DNA from: GCA-002727735 sp038134525
Lineage (GTDB): Bacteria; Bacteroidota; Bacteroidia; Flavobacteriales_D; Parvicellaceae
Reading direction: 5' to 3'
Assembly: GCA_038134525.1 (NCBI GenBank)
Contig: JAYPVI010000004.1
Coordinates: 124,001-188,000 of the forward strand
DNA: 64,000 nt
Part shown: one piece after another, positions 9,623-17,619 of the stretch
Numbering within the stretch: the stretch's first letter is position 1
Layout of the letters: the number at the start of each line of letters is the position of its first letter
Notes under the pieces: generated by a model
Seen by the model: only the letters and a program-made list of their open reading frames with translations
What the model was told of the DNA's origin: nothing
The model's database searches: none
Position numbers and translations under genes: made by a program

Positions 9623-10752
9623 AAAAAGTCCTAATAACTGGAGGAGCTGGTTTTATTGGTTCACATTTGGTAATTAAACTTTATAAAGAAAACTATTCAA
9701 TTACAGTTTTAGATAATCTAAGTGAGCAAATTCATGGCAATCATGGAGACTCCTATACTTTTCGCTCAATAAAAGGGAAATGTAACTTTGTAAAAGGAGA
9801 TGTTCAGGACAAAATATTGTTTACAAATCTGCTTTCAAATACGGATGTTTTAATTCATTTAGCAGCCGAAACTGGGACAGGACAATCCATGTATGAGAAT
9901 ACCAATTATGTTGAAGCCAATTGCCTGAGCACCTCATACATTGCAGATTTTCTTTCTTCAAAGGAAAACAAAATTGAAAAAGTAGTGGTTGCCTCTTCTA
10001 GATCCATCTATGGTGAAGGTAAATATGAATGCAGTAAGCATGGAATAAAATACCCTGATTCGAGGGAGGACATCCACATGAAAGAAGGACAATTTGATTG
10101 CGTATGTAATGAATGTGGTGAAATTCTGTCTATAAGGGCAACATGTGAAGGCTCTCGTATTCACCCAATTTCCACTTATGGATTAACAAAGTTTTTTCAA
10201 GAAAATTTATTAGAGTCAGCATGTAATGCAAATAACGTAAACTTTGTAGGTTTAAGATTTCAAAATGTATACGGGGTTGGTCAGTCTTTATCTAACCCAT
10301 ACACTGGAATTATTTCAATTTTTTCCACAAGATTTAGAAAAGGAAAAGGTGTAAGAATTTTTGAAGACGGAAATGAATCGAGAGATTTTGTATATATTGA
10401 CGATGTAATTACTGCTATATATAATTCAATCCAGTACACTAAAAAACCTAGCTTAATTTTAAATGTAGGTCACGGAAAAATGACTAGCGTTATGCAGGTA
10501 GCTAATATTCTTAAAAAGAATATTAATCCAAATATCGAAATTGAAATTACTGGAGAGTATCGAAAAGGCGATATTCGACATAATTATGCTGATTTAACAT
10601 TGGCTAAAGAAGAAATTGGGTTTATGCCAACTGTGGAAATAGAGGAGGGTTTAAAAAGGTTCTGTGATTGGATGCTACAAGAAGAAGAAGTTGAGGATAA
10701 ATACGAAGAATCCCTTAAGGAGCTTAAAGAAAAGGACCTTTTAGGATCGTAA
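9619..10752 (+). CDS. Extended SDR nucleotide-sugar epimerase with a Cys/His insertion, dTDP-L-rhamnose 4-epimerase-like
   Basis: The 377-residue protein has the NAD-binding GGAGFIG at residues 8-14, a catalytic Y187-x3-K191 pair in STYGLTKFF, and RDFVYIDDV typical of extended short-chain dehydrogenases. Between the substrate strand ending at SIYGEG (130-134) and the active Tyr lies an insertion of about 45 residues with C138-x2-H141 and C163-x2-C166. A similar Cys-containing insertion occurs in dTDP-L-rhamnose 4-epimerases such as WbiB-type proteins, which make dTDP-6-deoxy-L-talose. A zinc site is inferred. The gene is coupled to the GT2 gene upstream, and a dead MBOAT gene begins in the bases of its stop codon. 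Confidence 0.8.
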   Translation: MKKVLITGGAGFIGSHLVIKLYKENYSITVLDNLSEQIHGNHGDSYTFRSIKGKCNFVKGDVQDKILFTNLLSNTDVLIHLAAETGTGQSMYENTNYVEANCLSTSYIADFLSSKENKIEKVVVASSRSIYGEGKYECSKHGIKYPDSREDIHMKEGQFDCVCNECGEILSIRATCEGSRIHPISTYGLTKFFQENLLESACNANNVNFVGLRFQNVYGVGQSLSNPYTGIISIFSTRFRKGKGVRIFEDGNESRDFVYIDDVITAIYNSIQYTKKPSLILNVGHGKMTSVMQVANILKKNINPNIEIEITGEYRKGDIRHNYADLTLAKEEIGFMPTVEIEEGLKRFCDWMLQEEEVEDKYEESLKELKEKDLLGS

Positions 10753-11211
10753 TTATGCTATAATCCCCTTATATTGTAATTTACTACCTATAGTATTCTT
10801 AACCCTATGGTTAACATTGAAAAAATACAAATGGATAACTCTTTTAATCTTGAGTTATGTTTTTTACATTTTTTGGAACCCTGGATTTATCCTATTTATA
10901 GCATTTTCTACTATTGTAGATTATTTTGGCGGAATAAAAATTTAAGAATCTATTCTGAAAAAGGAAAAAAATCGTATCTCATCATTAGCTATCTACCTGA
11001 AGTATCAATAAATAATTATCCAGAGGGATGTGAAAAAATAAATGAATTAATTAAGAATAATGGCAAACCTAAATTAGGTAATCCTTCCCATTTTTTTTTC
11101 AAAAGAGTAATATTATATAATGGAATGCACCATTTAAATTTATTAGGCAGTAGCTCAAGAACTATAGTAACAGGCAATCAAATTTTTTATGCTTTAAATG
11201 TCGAATATTAA
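10751..11211 (+). pseudogene. Remnant of an MBOAT O-acyltransferase gene, possibly fused by deletion to an SGNH-type tail
   Basis: From 10751 one frame reads IIPLYCNLLPIVFLTLW, then KYKWITLLILSY, FYIFWNPGFILFIAFST and DYFGG before a stop at 10943-10945. This is the classic first part of AlgI/PatA-like membrane-bound O-acyltransferases (a start near the membrane, R/K-x-WLLLLASYxFY, W-N/D-P-x-F, ST-x-x-DY). The frame lacks a good start and has lost its catalytic His. A different frame, open from 10807 to 11211, continues with LPEVSINNYPEGCEKI and GMHHLNLLGSSS, which may be the end of an SGNH-type partner. The whole piece looks like an internally deleted acylation module. It ends 18 bases inside the convergent GT2 gene. 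Confidence 0.6.
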
Positions 11212-12039
11212 TTTAAAAAACCTTCTAAACTGTCTAAAAGGAAATAAAATTATTTTACCTAATTTAACGTCCCAAGATGAACTTAGTTTTAAGTAAGAAT
11301 CAAGATAATCTTGATAAAACTTCATCTTCCAATATAATGAAACTGGAGACTCGAATTTCTTTGATTGGTAAAGTTTTAAATGTTTCCAGAAAATTTCATT
11401 TCTAATTTCTATCATCGTTTCGTCTGAAATAGTATTATTTCGAGAATCTTCTATTATTCTATAAAAAAGCATATTATCTGATAATTGAATTACTTCTCCT
11501 CCTATTTCAATCAAAGACAACCAAAAATCCCAATCTTCATAACCTTTGCTAAAAGTAGGGTCATAACCACTTGTTCTCTCAAAATCTTTTTTTCTGAACA
11601 TAGCCGAAATGGGAATTTGATTTGTAATAAGTTGCTTTTCTTCTGAGTATCTCCCCAAATCCCATTTACCTTGTTTTGTGCCAATAAAAGTAGTACTTCC
11701 ATAAACGATTTTCATTCCGTTCATTTCAAACTGTTTTACAGCGCTTAACACAAAATTATTCGCTAAAATATCATCGGCATCAAGTTGAACAATAAGTTCT
11801 CCTTTGGCCAATCGAATTGCCTTATTCCTAGTTTTAATAACACCTATGTTATCCTGAATAACAATTCTAACTTTTTCAAAATCTCTATATTTCTCTATAA
11901 TTCTTCTAGACAAATCCGTTGATCCATCATCAATGATTAAAATCTCCAAATCAGAATAACGTTGCGCTAATGCTGACTTGATTGCTTCTTCTATAAATTC
12001 TGCTTTATTATAACTTGTAATAATAATGGATACTTTCAT
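11194..12039 (-). CDS. Glycosyltransferase, GT2 family
   Basis: The 281-residue protein opens with VSIIITSYNKAEFIEEAI and EILIIDDGSTDLS, and has the metal-binding VQLDADDIL near residue 90, all standard for inverting GT-A enzymes of family GT2. A Trp/Asp-rich segment (GYEDWDFWLSL, about 167-177) is typical for members acting in surface glycan synthesis. It is the last of three coupled minus-strand genes (sulfotransferase, GT4, GT2); its start overlaps the GT4 stop by four bases. Specificity unknown. Confidence 0.88.
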   Translation of the reverse strand: MKVSIIITSYNKAEFIEEAIKSALAQRYSDLEILIIDDGSTDLSRRIIEKYRDFEKVRIVIQDNIGVIKTRNKAIRLAKGELIVQLDADDILANNFVLSAVKQFEMNGMKIVYGSTTFIGTKQGKWDLGRYSEEKQLITNQIPISAMFRKKDFERTSGYDPTFSKGYEDWDFWLSLIEIGGEVIQLSDNMLFYRIIEDSRNNTISDETMIEIRNEIFWKHLKLYQSKKFESPVSLYWKMKFYQDYLDSYLKLSSSWDVKLGKIILFPFRQFRRFFKLIFDI

Positions 12040-13157
12040 CCAACTAGGTTTAAATAATTACGCTTTAACTCTGTAAAGTTATAATTAGAGTTTACATTTT
12101 CGAAATTCTTATTCACAACATCAGATATCAAATGATTACTTAGGGTTTTTTCTAAAGCTAACAATAAGCTGTTTGGATCTTCTAATTCGCAAAAAAGTGG
12201 ATAACTAGCCTCAAAAATCTCTTCTGTAGCTGGAATCCTCGAAACAATTACAGGAACTTTCAATTTCATCATCTCCAAAACACTATTTGGGCAACCTTCA
12301 CGTTCAGATGTCAAGATTCCAACATTAGTTACTGATAATAATCCCGATATATCATCTGAGCTTTCTAAAAAAATAATATTTTCAAGTCCTCTATCAAAAA
12401 CATTCGCTTTAATTTGCCAAATAAACTTTTCATGGGTAGCGTAACCAACTAGTACTAGTTTTTTAGAAATTGTCGGAAATTTCTCATTAAATAAAATCCA
12501 CCCATCTATTAAATACTTATGATTCTTCTCTGGATAAAAATTAGCAACCATTGTATAAATCAGTTCAGATTGCACTAATAATTTTTGTTTCCAGTCTTCA
12601 GCGCTTTGTTTAGGCATAGCTACTTCAACTCCATTCTTTATCACCTTAACTTTGTTACCTAAATTGTGTCTTGAAATTATATACTTAGCCCCAGCAATAG
12701 AATTCGATAAATAAGTTGGTTTCATCAACTTAGCTATTTTCTCAATAAAATTAAATGAGTTATGCTCTAACCCTCTTTGATTCCAAAAACACCTTTTCGC
12801 TTGTGTAAACCTCCAAATAGCGGAACAAATAATATTGGGGTAATATGTAAAAGGAAAAATATAATCAGGTTTTAATTTTCTAAAAAACAATATTAATTTA
12901 AACAATCCGCTTAATTTCTCAAAACCACTTCTATGGATTGAATGAATATCAAAAGGTAATAACCCAAACTGAATATTTAATTCTTTAAGCCGCTTTTTTA
13001 ATAGACCACTTTTATTTTCAAAGGCTAGCATAATCACCTCGTTGCCAGTCTCTTTAAACAACTCGGCAACTCTAAGGGCTTGAGTTTCTGCACCTCCCAA
13101 TGAAAAAAAAGGCAAAACGATTATAACCCTTTTTATGTTATTGTTTTTTCTTTTCAT
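12036..13157 (-). CDS. Glycosyltransferase, GT4 family
   Basis: A 373-residue GT-B enzyme with VLPFFSLGGAETQALRVAELF (quoted in part as LGGAETQAL) at the N-terminus and a donor-site motif LTSEREGCPNSVLEMMK near residues 285-302, where the EGxPN...E pattern marks retaining GT4 transferases. Its start overlaps the end of the sulfotransferase gene by 20 bases, so translation is probably coupled. A dead relative of its N-terminus lies at 7802-7942. It should act in the cytoplasm on a lipid-linked or growing glycan. Confidence 0.87.
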   Translation of the reverse strand: MKRKNNNIKRVIIVLPFFSLGGAETQALRVAELFKETGNEVIMLAFENKSGLLKKRLKELNIQFGLLPFDIHSIHRSGFEKLSGLFKLILFFRKLKPDYIFPFTYYPNIICSAIWRFTQAKRCFWNQRGLEHNSFNFIEKIAKLMKPTYLSNSIAGAKYIISRHNLGNKVKVIKNGVEVAMPKQSAEDWKQKLLVQSELIYTMVANFYPEKNHKYLIDGWILFNEKFPTISKKLVLVGYATHEKFIWQIKANVFDRGLENIIFLESSDDISGLLSVTNVGILTSEREGCPNSVLEMMKLKVPVIVSRIPATEEIFEASYPLFCELEDPNSLLLALEKTLSNHLISDVVNKNFENVNSNYNFTELKRNYLNLVG

Positions 13158-14061
13158 TTAAAAAAGGAAAAAATTTATCTTCAATAAGAATTTCAGAATA
13201 CAATTTTTTCTCTTCATCAGTTAACTTTTCTTTCCATTTATAATTCATATCAATTCCAGGAAGGTTTTTAATAAAATATTTCATTGAGGAATCCATTGAA
13301 ACTTCAACAAAGTCTAAAATATTTTGGGTTTGTCCTAAAGTATCATTCACTAAATCTGAATATTTAATTTGTATAAAGTCATTTTTATTTACTTCTTTTA
13401 ATTCATTTAATATTTCAGAAACAAAAAATTTCCATTGAAATAAAGTAAATGCCAAAAGTTTATTTTCAATTTTTGAATATTGTTCTTGCCAAGAAATAGG
13501 CCAAGCTGAAACCCAATTTTTTTCTTCTTTTGAAGTATTAAAATCTCCAGAAGATATCTTTTTAAAGTAAGAATTTGCAACGGCTCTACCATCCCTCACT
13601 AAATGAATAAATTTAGAATCTGGAAACGCCTCTTTTATTAGTTTTACTCTAGGGAAATCAGTGTATTTACTTAAAAAAACACTCCTGCCAGAATACTTCA
13701 TAATCTCACCAACTGCGTGCCTTACTTTTTCAATAGAAACATTAGAATTATTATTAGGTGTAGCATTTATTGGTATTTCACTAAAACTATTATTCCATTG
13801 AAAATAATCAAAGTGAGCATTCCAAAAGAACCAAGGTTCGACACAAAAGGGTAATGCCTTAGAAACAAAAGCATTATTTACATATAATTTCTTACCAAAA
13901 TAAAATTTTGAATATACTCTCAGTTTTGCAGAACATGAGTAATCAAACGGGTTTAAATTAAGCTCATTAGATACCCATGAAAAATTCTGATTGGAAGCTA
14001 ATAATCTCAATAAATAGGTTGTGCCTGATCTCGGACATCCAATAATAAATACTGTTTTCAT
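13138..14061 (-). CDS. Sulfotransferase (PAPS-dependent)
   Basis: The 307-residue protein begins with the 5'-phosphosulfate loop IGCPRSGTTYLLRLL (residues 7-21) and has the 3'-phosphate-binding segment FIHLVRDGRAVANSYFKK at 151-168, with Arg156 and Ser164 in the expected places for PAPS-using sulfotransferases. In this cluster the likely acceptor is a sugar of the surface polysaccharide; that is inference. It is the first gene of a three-gene minus-strand operon and is divergent from the next plus-strand transferase with 57 bases between the starts. A TACTTTCG box at about 14096 could serve the plus strand but is imperfect. Confidence 0.85.
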   Translation of the reverse strand: MKTVFIIGCPRSGTTYLLRLLASNQNFSWVSNELNLNPFDYSCSAKLRVYSKFYFGKKLYVNNAFVSKALPFCVEPWFFWNAHFDYFQWNNSFSEIPINATPNNNSNVSIEKVRHAVGEIMKYSGRSVFLSKYTDFPRVKLIKEAFPDSKFIHLVRDGRAVANSYFKKISSGDFNTSKEEKNWVSAWPISWQEQYSKIENKLLAFTLFQWKFFVSEILNELKEVNKNDFIQIKYSDLVNDTLGQTQNILDFVEVSMDSSMKYFIKNLPGIDMNYKWKEKLTDEEKKLYSEILIEDKFFPFLNEKKKQ

Positions 14062-14118
14062 TAAATGACTAAATTTATTACGAAATTTAATTATTACTTT
14101 CGGTAAGACCCATGAATT

Positions 14119-15180
14119 ATGTTAAAAAAAATCAAATCTAAATTTTTCAAAAAAAGTTTTGTAAAAAATAAATTCGATGAATTTTTAAAAAAATGTACTG
14201 AAGTATCTAAAAATAATAATTACATAGCAATATGCCCTCAAACAACTGGATACAATTACATGGGTGTTAACAGAGCAACCCACTCAATTTTTGAACACCA
14301 AACTTGTGTAATACCTCAAAACTATTCCAATCAGGTGATTTCAGACTCTGAAATTATAGAACTAATAAATTCTTTGGTCCAGTACAAAATAAAGGTCATT
14401 ATTTTGTCTGGATTTCCTGAGTATTTTAAAAAAATTGTAATTGAAGCTAATAAAAAAAATATTCTTGTAAATGTAATATATCATGGTGGCCTTGGTGAAT
14501 TATCCAATAAAAAAAATGAATTAAACCTTATTATTTCCCTTTGCAAACAAAACAAAATAAATAAAGTTGGATTTGTAAAAAAAGGTCTTGAACAGAGTAT
14601 AGTGAAATTATTCAATATTAGTTGCTGTACTATTCCAATAAAAAATTTTAAAAAAACAATCGAAATCAAAAAATTATCATTAATTGATAATAAAATACAT
14701 ATTGGAATATTAGGAAATAATGATTTTGTAAAAAATTTACAAAGTCAAATTTTGGGTGCACTAATGATTGAAAACTCTGTCATACATATTAATGATCCAT
14801 CATTAATTTATTTTAATGGAATTGATAATAGATTTGTAATAGAAGAAAAAAACTTAAGCCACAATAAATACTTAGAACTTTTAGCAAAAATGGATATAAA
14901 TTTATATGCAAGTTATTCAGAATCATGGGGGCAAGTAGTAAGCGAATCCTTAAGTGTTGGTGTCCCATGTTTAGCATCTAACAACAGCGGGGTTCTTGAT
15001 TTTTCTCAAAAACTTAAATCATTTTTAAGTGTAAGTGAAAATGATAACCCAATCGAAATTTTCAAAAAAATTAACTACATAATAGAAAACAAAGAAAATA
15101 TTATTGATCTATTTGATGATTACCTTTTCAACCTAAATTTGATTTCTAATACCAAACTAGCTGAATTTATTTCTGATTAA
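14119..15180 (+). CDS. Glycosyltransferase, GT4-like, divergent N-terminal half
   Basis: The C-terminal half of this 353-residue protein has MDINLYASYSESWGQVVSES (shown as ASYSESWGQVVSES) and GVPCLASNNSG, the donor-site pattern of GT4-type transferases (E-x-x-G-x-x-x-x-E). The N-terminal half lacks the usual glycine-rich GGAE loop and instead starts with a basic stretch of about 20 residues and NYMGVNRATHSIFEHQT. It therefore belongs to a less usual branch of GT-B enzymes. Followed by the remnant of another GT4 gene. Acceptor and donor unknown. Confidence 0.75.
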   Translation: MLKKIKSKFFKKSFVKNKFDEFLKKCTEVSKNNNYIAICPQTTGYNYMGVNRATHSIFEHQTCVIPQNYSNQVISDSEIIELINSLVQYKIKVIILSGFPEYFKKIVIEANKKNILVNVIYHGGLGELSNKKNELNLIISLCKQNKINKVGFVKKGLEQSIVKLFNISCCTIPIKNFKKTIEIKKLSLIDNKIHIGILGNNDFVKNLQSQILGALMIENSVIHINDPSLIYFNGIDNRFVIEEKNLSHNKYLELLAKMDINLYASYSESWGQVVSESLSVGVPCLASNNSGVLDFSQKLKSFLSVSENDNPIEIFKKINYIIENKENIIDLFDDYLFNLNLISNTKLAEFISD

Positions 15181-15205
15181 CACACGAACTCAATATTACT
15201 AATAA

Positions 15206-15319
15206 TTGCTAAAATTAATACATATAATTCCAAATTTATATGTTGGAGGAGCTGAAAAATTAGTACAAGACATATGTACATTTATTCACAAAAATAGAAT
15301 GGCTAAAATTTTAAAATGA
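15206..15319 (+). pseudogene. Truncated GT4 glycosyltransferase start, related to the gene at 16299
   Basis: From the TTG at 15206 to the TGA at 15317 the codons read HIIPNLYVGGAEKLVQDIC and then diverge and stop. The intact protein at 16299 reads HIIPNLKTGGAERLVQDIC at the same place, also after a TTG start. The two segments are close relatives at the protein level, so this is the 5' stub of a second copy, left by deletion or made by partial duplication when the FkbM gene was inserted between them. Confidence 0.7.
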
Positions 15320-15443
15320 CTAAATTAATGTTATATATGCCAAGTCATTCACAATTCAATTTTAGAACAAAAATACTTATTATGCTATTTAAAAATGCTA
15401 CATTAAAAAATTTTGAAAAGCTTCATTAATTCAATTATTTAAA

Positions 15444-16298
15444 ATGATTTTTAAAATTTTAAAAATATCGTGGAAATTAATTTTTTTTAAAAAACAAGTT
15501 AAGTACTTAATAACCCTTTGGCCATACTTTAAAAATAAAATGTACAAGGACCTTCGATACGAGGGTGTTATGAATTTAAAATATAAAAACATTAAATTTA
15601 AGATATTTAACCCAGGGTATACAACAATAGAAAATGAAATATTTTGGAATGGAATCGAGAATGGATGGGAAAAAGTTTCTCTAAAAGTATGGATTGATCT
15701 AGCTAAAAAATCTAAAACTATCGTTGACATAGGAGCCAATACGGGTATTTACACAATAATTTCAGCAGCTTTTAAAAAGAATTCTAGAATTTACTCATTT
15801 GAACCAACTCTCAGAACAAAAAATTTACTTGACAAAAACATCAATATTAATAAATTCAAAAATATAGAAAGTTTTAAATATGCCATTTCAAATAAAAATG
15901 GTGTTTCAAAGTTTTATGATGTCAATTCAAGATCGCAATATAGTGCGTCTCTTAATAAAGAAATGTTAGGAGATGAAAATACTATTTCATATAATGTAGA
16001 AGTAAAAAAACTTGATGATATACTATTTAACAAAGTTGAAAAAATAGATTTAATAAAGTTAGATGTTGAAATGCATGAGATAGAAGCAATTGAAGGAATG
16101 ATGAAAATTATTAATAGAGATTCACCAAGCATACTTATTGAAATTTTAAATGATGATATAGGTTGTGAAATACAAAAAAAAATAGATCATTTAAAATATA
16201 ATTTTTATAATATTGATGAAGTTAATGGATTAAAAAAAGTAAAAAAATTAACTAAATCTTTGGGCTATAATTTTTTAATTACTAAAAATTATTTATAG
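15444..16298 (+). CDS. FkbM-family SAM-dependent methyltransferase
   Basis: The 284-residue protein has the SAM-binding motif IVDIGANTGIYT at about residues 93-104, the acidic YSFEPT strand, a later DLIKLDVEMHEIEAIEG segment and PSILIEIL, matching the FkbM (Methyltransf_21) pattern. Such enzymes in polysaccharide loci usually O-methylate sugars, sometimes to cap a chain. If the Wzt C-terminal domain recognises a capped end, this would be a candidate capping enzyme, but that link is only inference. The next gene starts directly after its stop. Confidence 0.85.
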   Translation: MIFKILKISWKLIFFKKQVKYLITLWPYFKNKMYKDLRYEGVMNLKYKNIKFKIFNPGYTTIENEIFWNGIENGWEKVSLKVWIDLAKKSKTIVDIGANTGIYTIISAAFKKNSRIYSFEPTLRTKNLLDKNININKFKNIESFKYAISNKNGVSKFYDVNSRSQYSASLNKEMLGDENTISYNVEVKKLDDILFNKVEKIDLIKLDVEMHEIEAIEGMMKIINRDSPSILIEILNDDIGCEIQKKIDHLKYNFYNIDEVNGLKKVKKLTKSLGYNFLITKNYL

Positions 16299-17408
16299 TT
16301 GAAAATAATACACATCATACCAAATCTCAAGACAGGAGGTGCTGAGAGATTGGTTCAGGATATTTGCGTTCATATTTATGTAAATCAGCTAGCTGATATT
16401 AAGCTTATTACTTTTCATAAAGATGTTGAAATTAAATACCCATTTCACGTAAATATAATTAGTGAATTCAAGCCAAGTATTTCTAGTAAACCAAAAAAAA
16501 ATGTATTAGAACTACAAAGTTATATCGATGATTTTAATCCAGATATTATTCACTCTCATCTTTGGGAAACCGAAATGTTATTAACGAATATTACCAATAA
16601 AGATAGCGTCAGATTTAGCCACTTTCATGATAATATGATCCAGCTTAAAAAAACATTAATTCCCAACTCAAAAGATCAGCTAACAAATATGTATGAAAGG
16701 AAATTGTTTCTCAAAAATATGGATAATCACTTTATTAGTATAGCAAAAAATTCATTTTTGTATGCTCAAAAAAACTTATCAAATAAATTGAAAATCCACT
16801 TGTTACCTAATGCCATTAATTTTTCTAAATTTAATTTCGTAGGTAAAAGAGATTTAAAACAAATTAGACTAATTAATATTGGGAGTTTTATCAAAGAGAA
16901 AAATCAGTCCTTTGCTGTCAATATTTTAAAAAATATCTTAGATAGAGGGTTTTCTGCTAGTCTTACATTTTTAGGTGACGGAGAATTAAAAAAAGACGTT
17001 GAAAAACTTAGCACAATTCTTGGAATAAATAAATACATCAATTTTCATGGAAATGTAAGTAACGTAAAAGAATATTTGATTGAATCAAACATTTATCTAC
17101 ATACAGCAACTTCTGAGGCTTTTGGATTAGTTATTTTAGAAGCTATGGCAGCTGGTTTACCTGTTATTACTTTAGATGGGAAAGGAAATCGAGACATTGT
17201 TGTAAATGGTGAGAATGGATATATTTTCAAAAATCAAGATACTTGTTTATTCTCAGATCAAATAATTGAACTTTATGAAAAAGAAAAACTTTATGAAAAA
17301 ATATCTGTCAATGGACAAGAAACGGCAAAGATGTATGATATTAATAATTACACAAAAAAGCTCATGAAACTTTATAGAGACAGTATTTCTTCAACAAATT
17401 CATCTTAA
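16299..17408 (+). CDS. Glycosyltransferase, GT4 family
   Basis: A 369-residue GT-B enzyme with HIIPNLKTGGAERLVQDIC at the N-terminus and HTATSEAFGLVILEAMAAG near residues 268-286, the standard GT4 donor-site motif with both Glu residues. The start is TTG, placed immediately after the FkbM stop codon; the conserved first strand begins two residues later, so no other start fits. A truncated sister copy lies at 15206-15319. It probably adds a sugar in the cytoplasm; the donor is unknown. Confidence 0.88.
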   Translation: MKIIHIIPNLKTGGAERLVQDICVHIYVNQLADIKLITFHKDVEIKYPFHVNIISEFKPSISSKPKKNVLELQSYIDDFNPDIIHSHLWETEMLLTNITNKDSVRFSHFHDNMIQLKKTLIPNSKDQLTNMYERKLFLKNMDNHFISIAKNSFLYAQKNLSNKLKIHLLPNAINFSKFNFVGKRDLKQIRLINIGSFIKEKNQSFAVNILKNILDRGFSASLTFLGDGELKKDVEKLSTILGINKYINFHGNVSNVKEYLIESNIYLHTATSEAFGLVILEAMAAGLPVITLDGKGNRDIVVNGENGYIFKNQDTCLFSDQIIELYEKEKLYEKISVNGQETAKMYDINNYTKKLMKLYRDSISSTNSS

Positions 17409-17619
17409 CTATACTCTATTTTTGATTAACTTCTCCAAGAGATAAATAAGACTTAATCTTTAAATTCTTTTTTAACCAATAATATGATTATGCTTAATTT
17501 TATTAACACTTTTCTAGACATTTAATAATAGAGAATTCTCATTTAATTAATAAACATTGAATTCGAATCAACAAAAAATAAAATTAGTTCCTATTTAAAT
17601 TAAAAATTAGTAAAAGGAT

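Noticed and set aside
10807..11211. A 134-codon plus-strand frame as a real small gene
   Set aside because: Its first 50 codons overlap a frame with clear MBOAT character, its own start has no protein-like pattern, and its end runs into the convergent GT2 gene. It is treated as part of a pseudogene.
15431..15739. A 102-codon minus-strand frame opposite the FkbM gene
   Set aside because: It lies fully over a strongly supported methyltransferase and shows no motif of its own. Regarded as a shadow.
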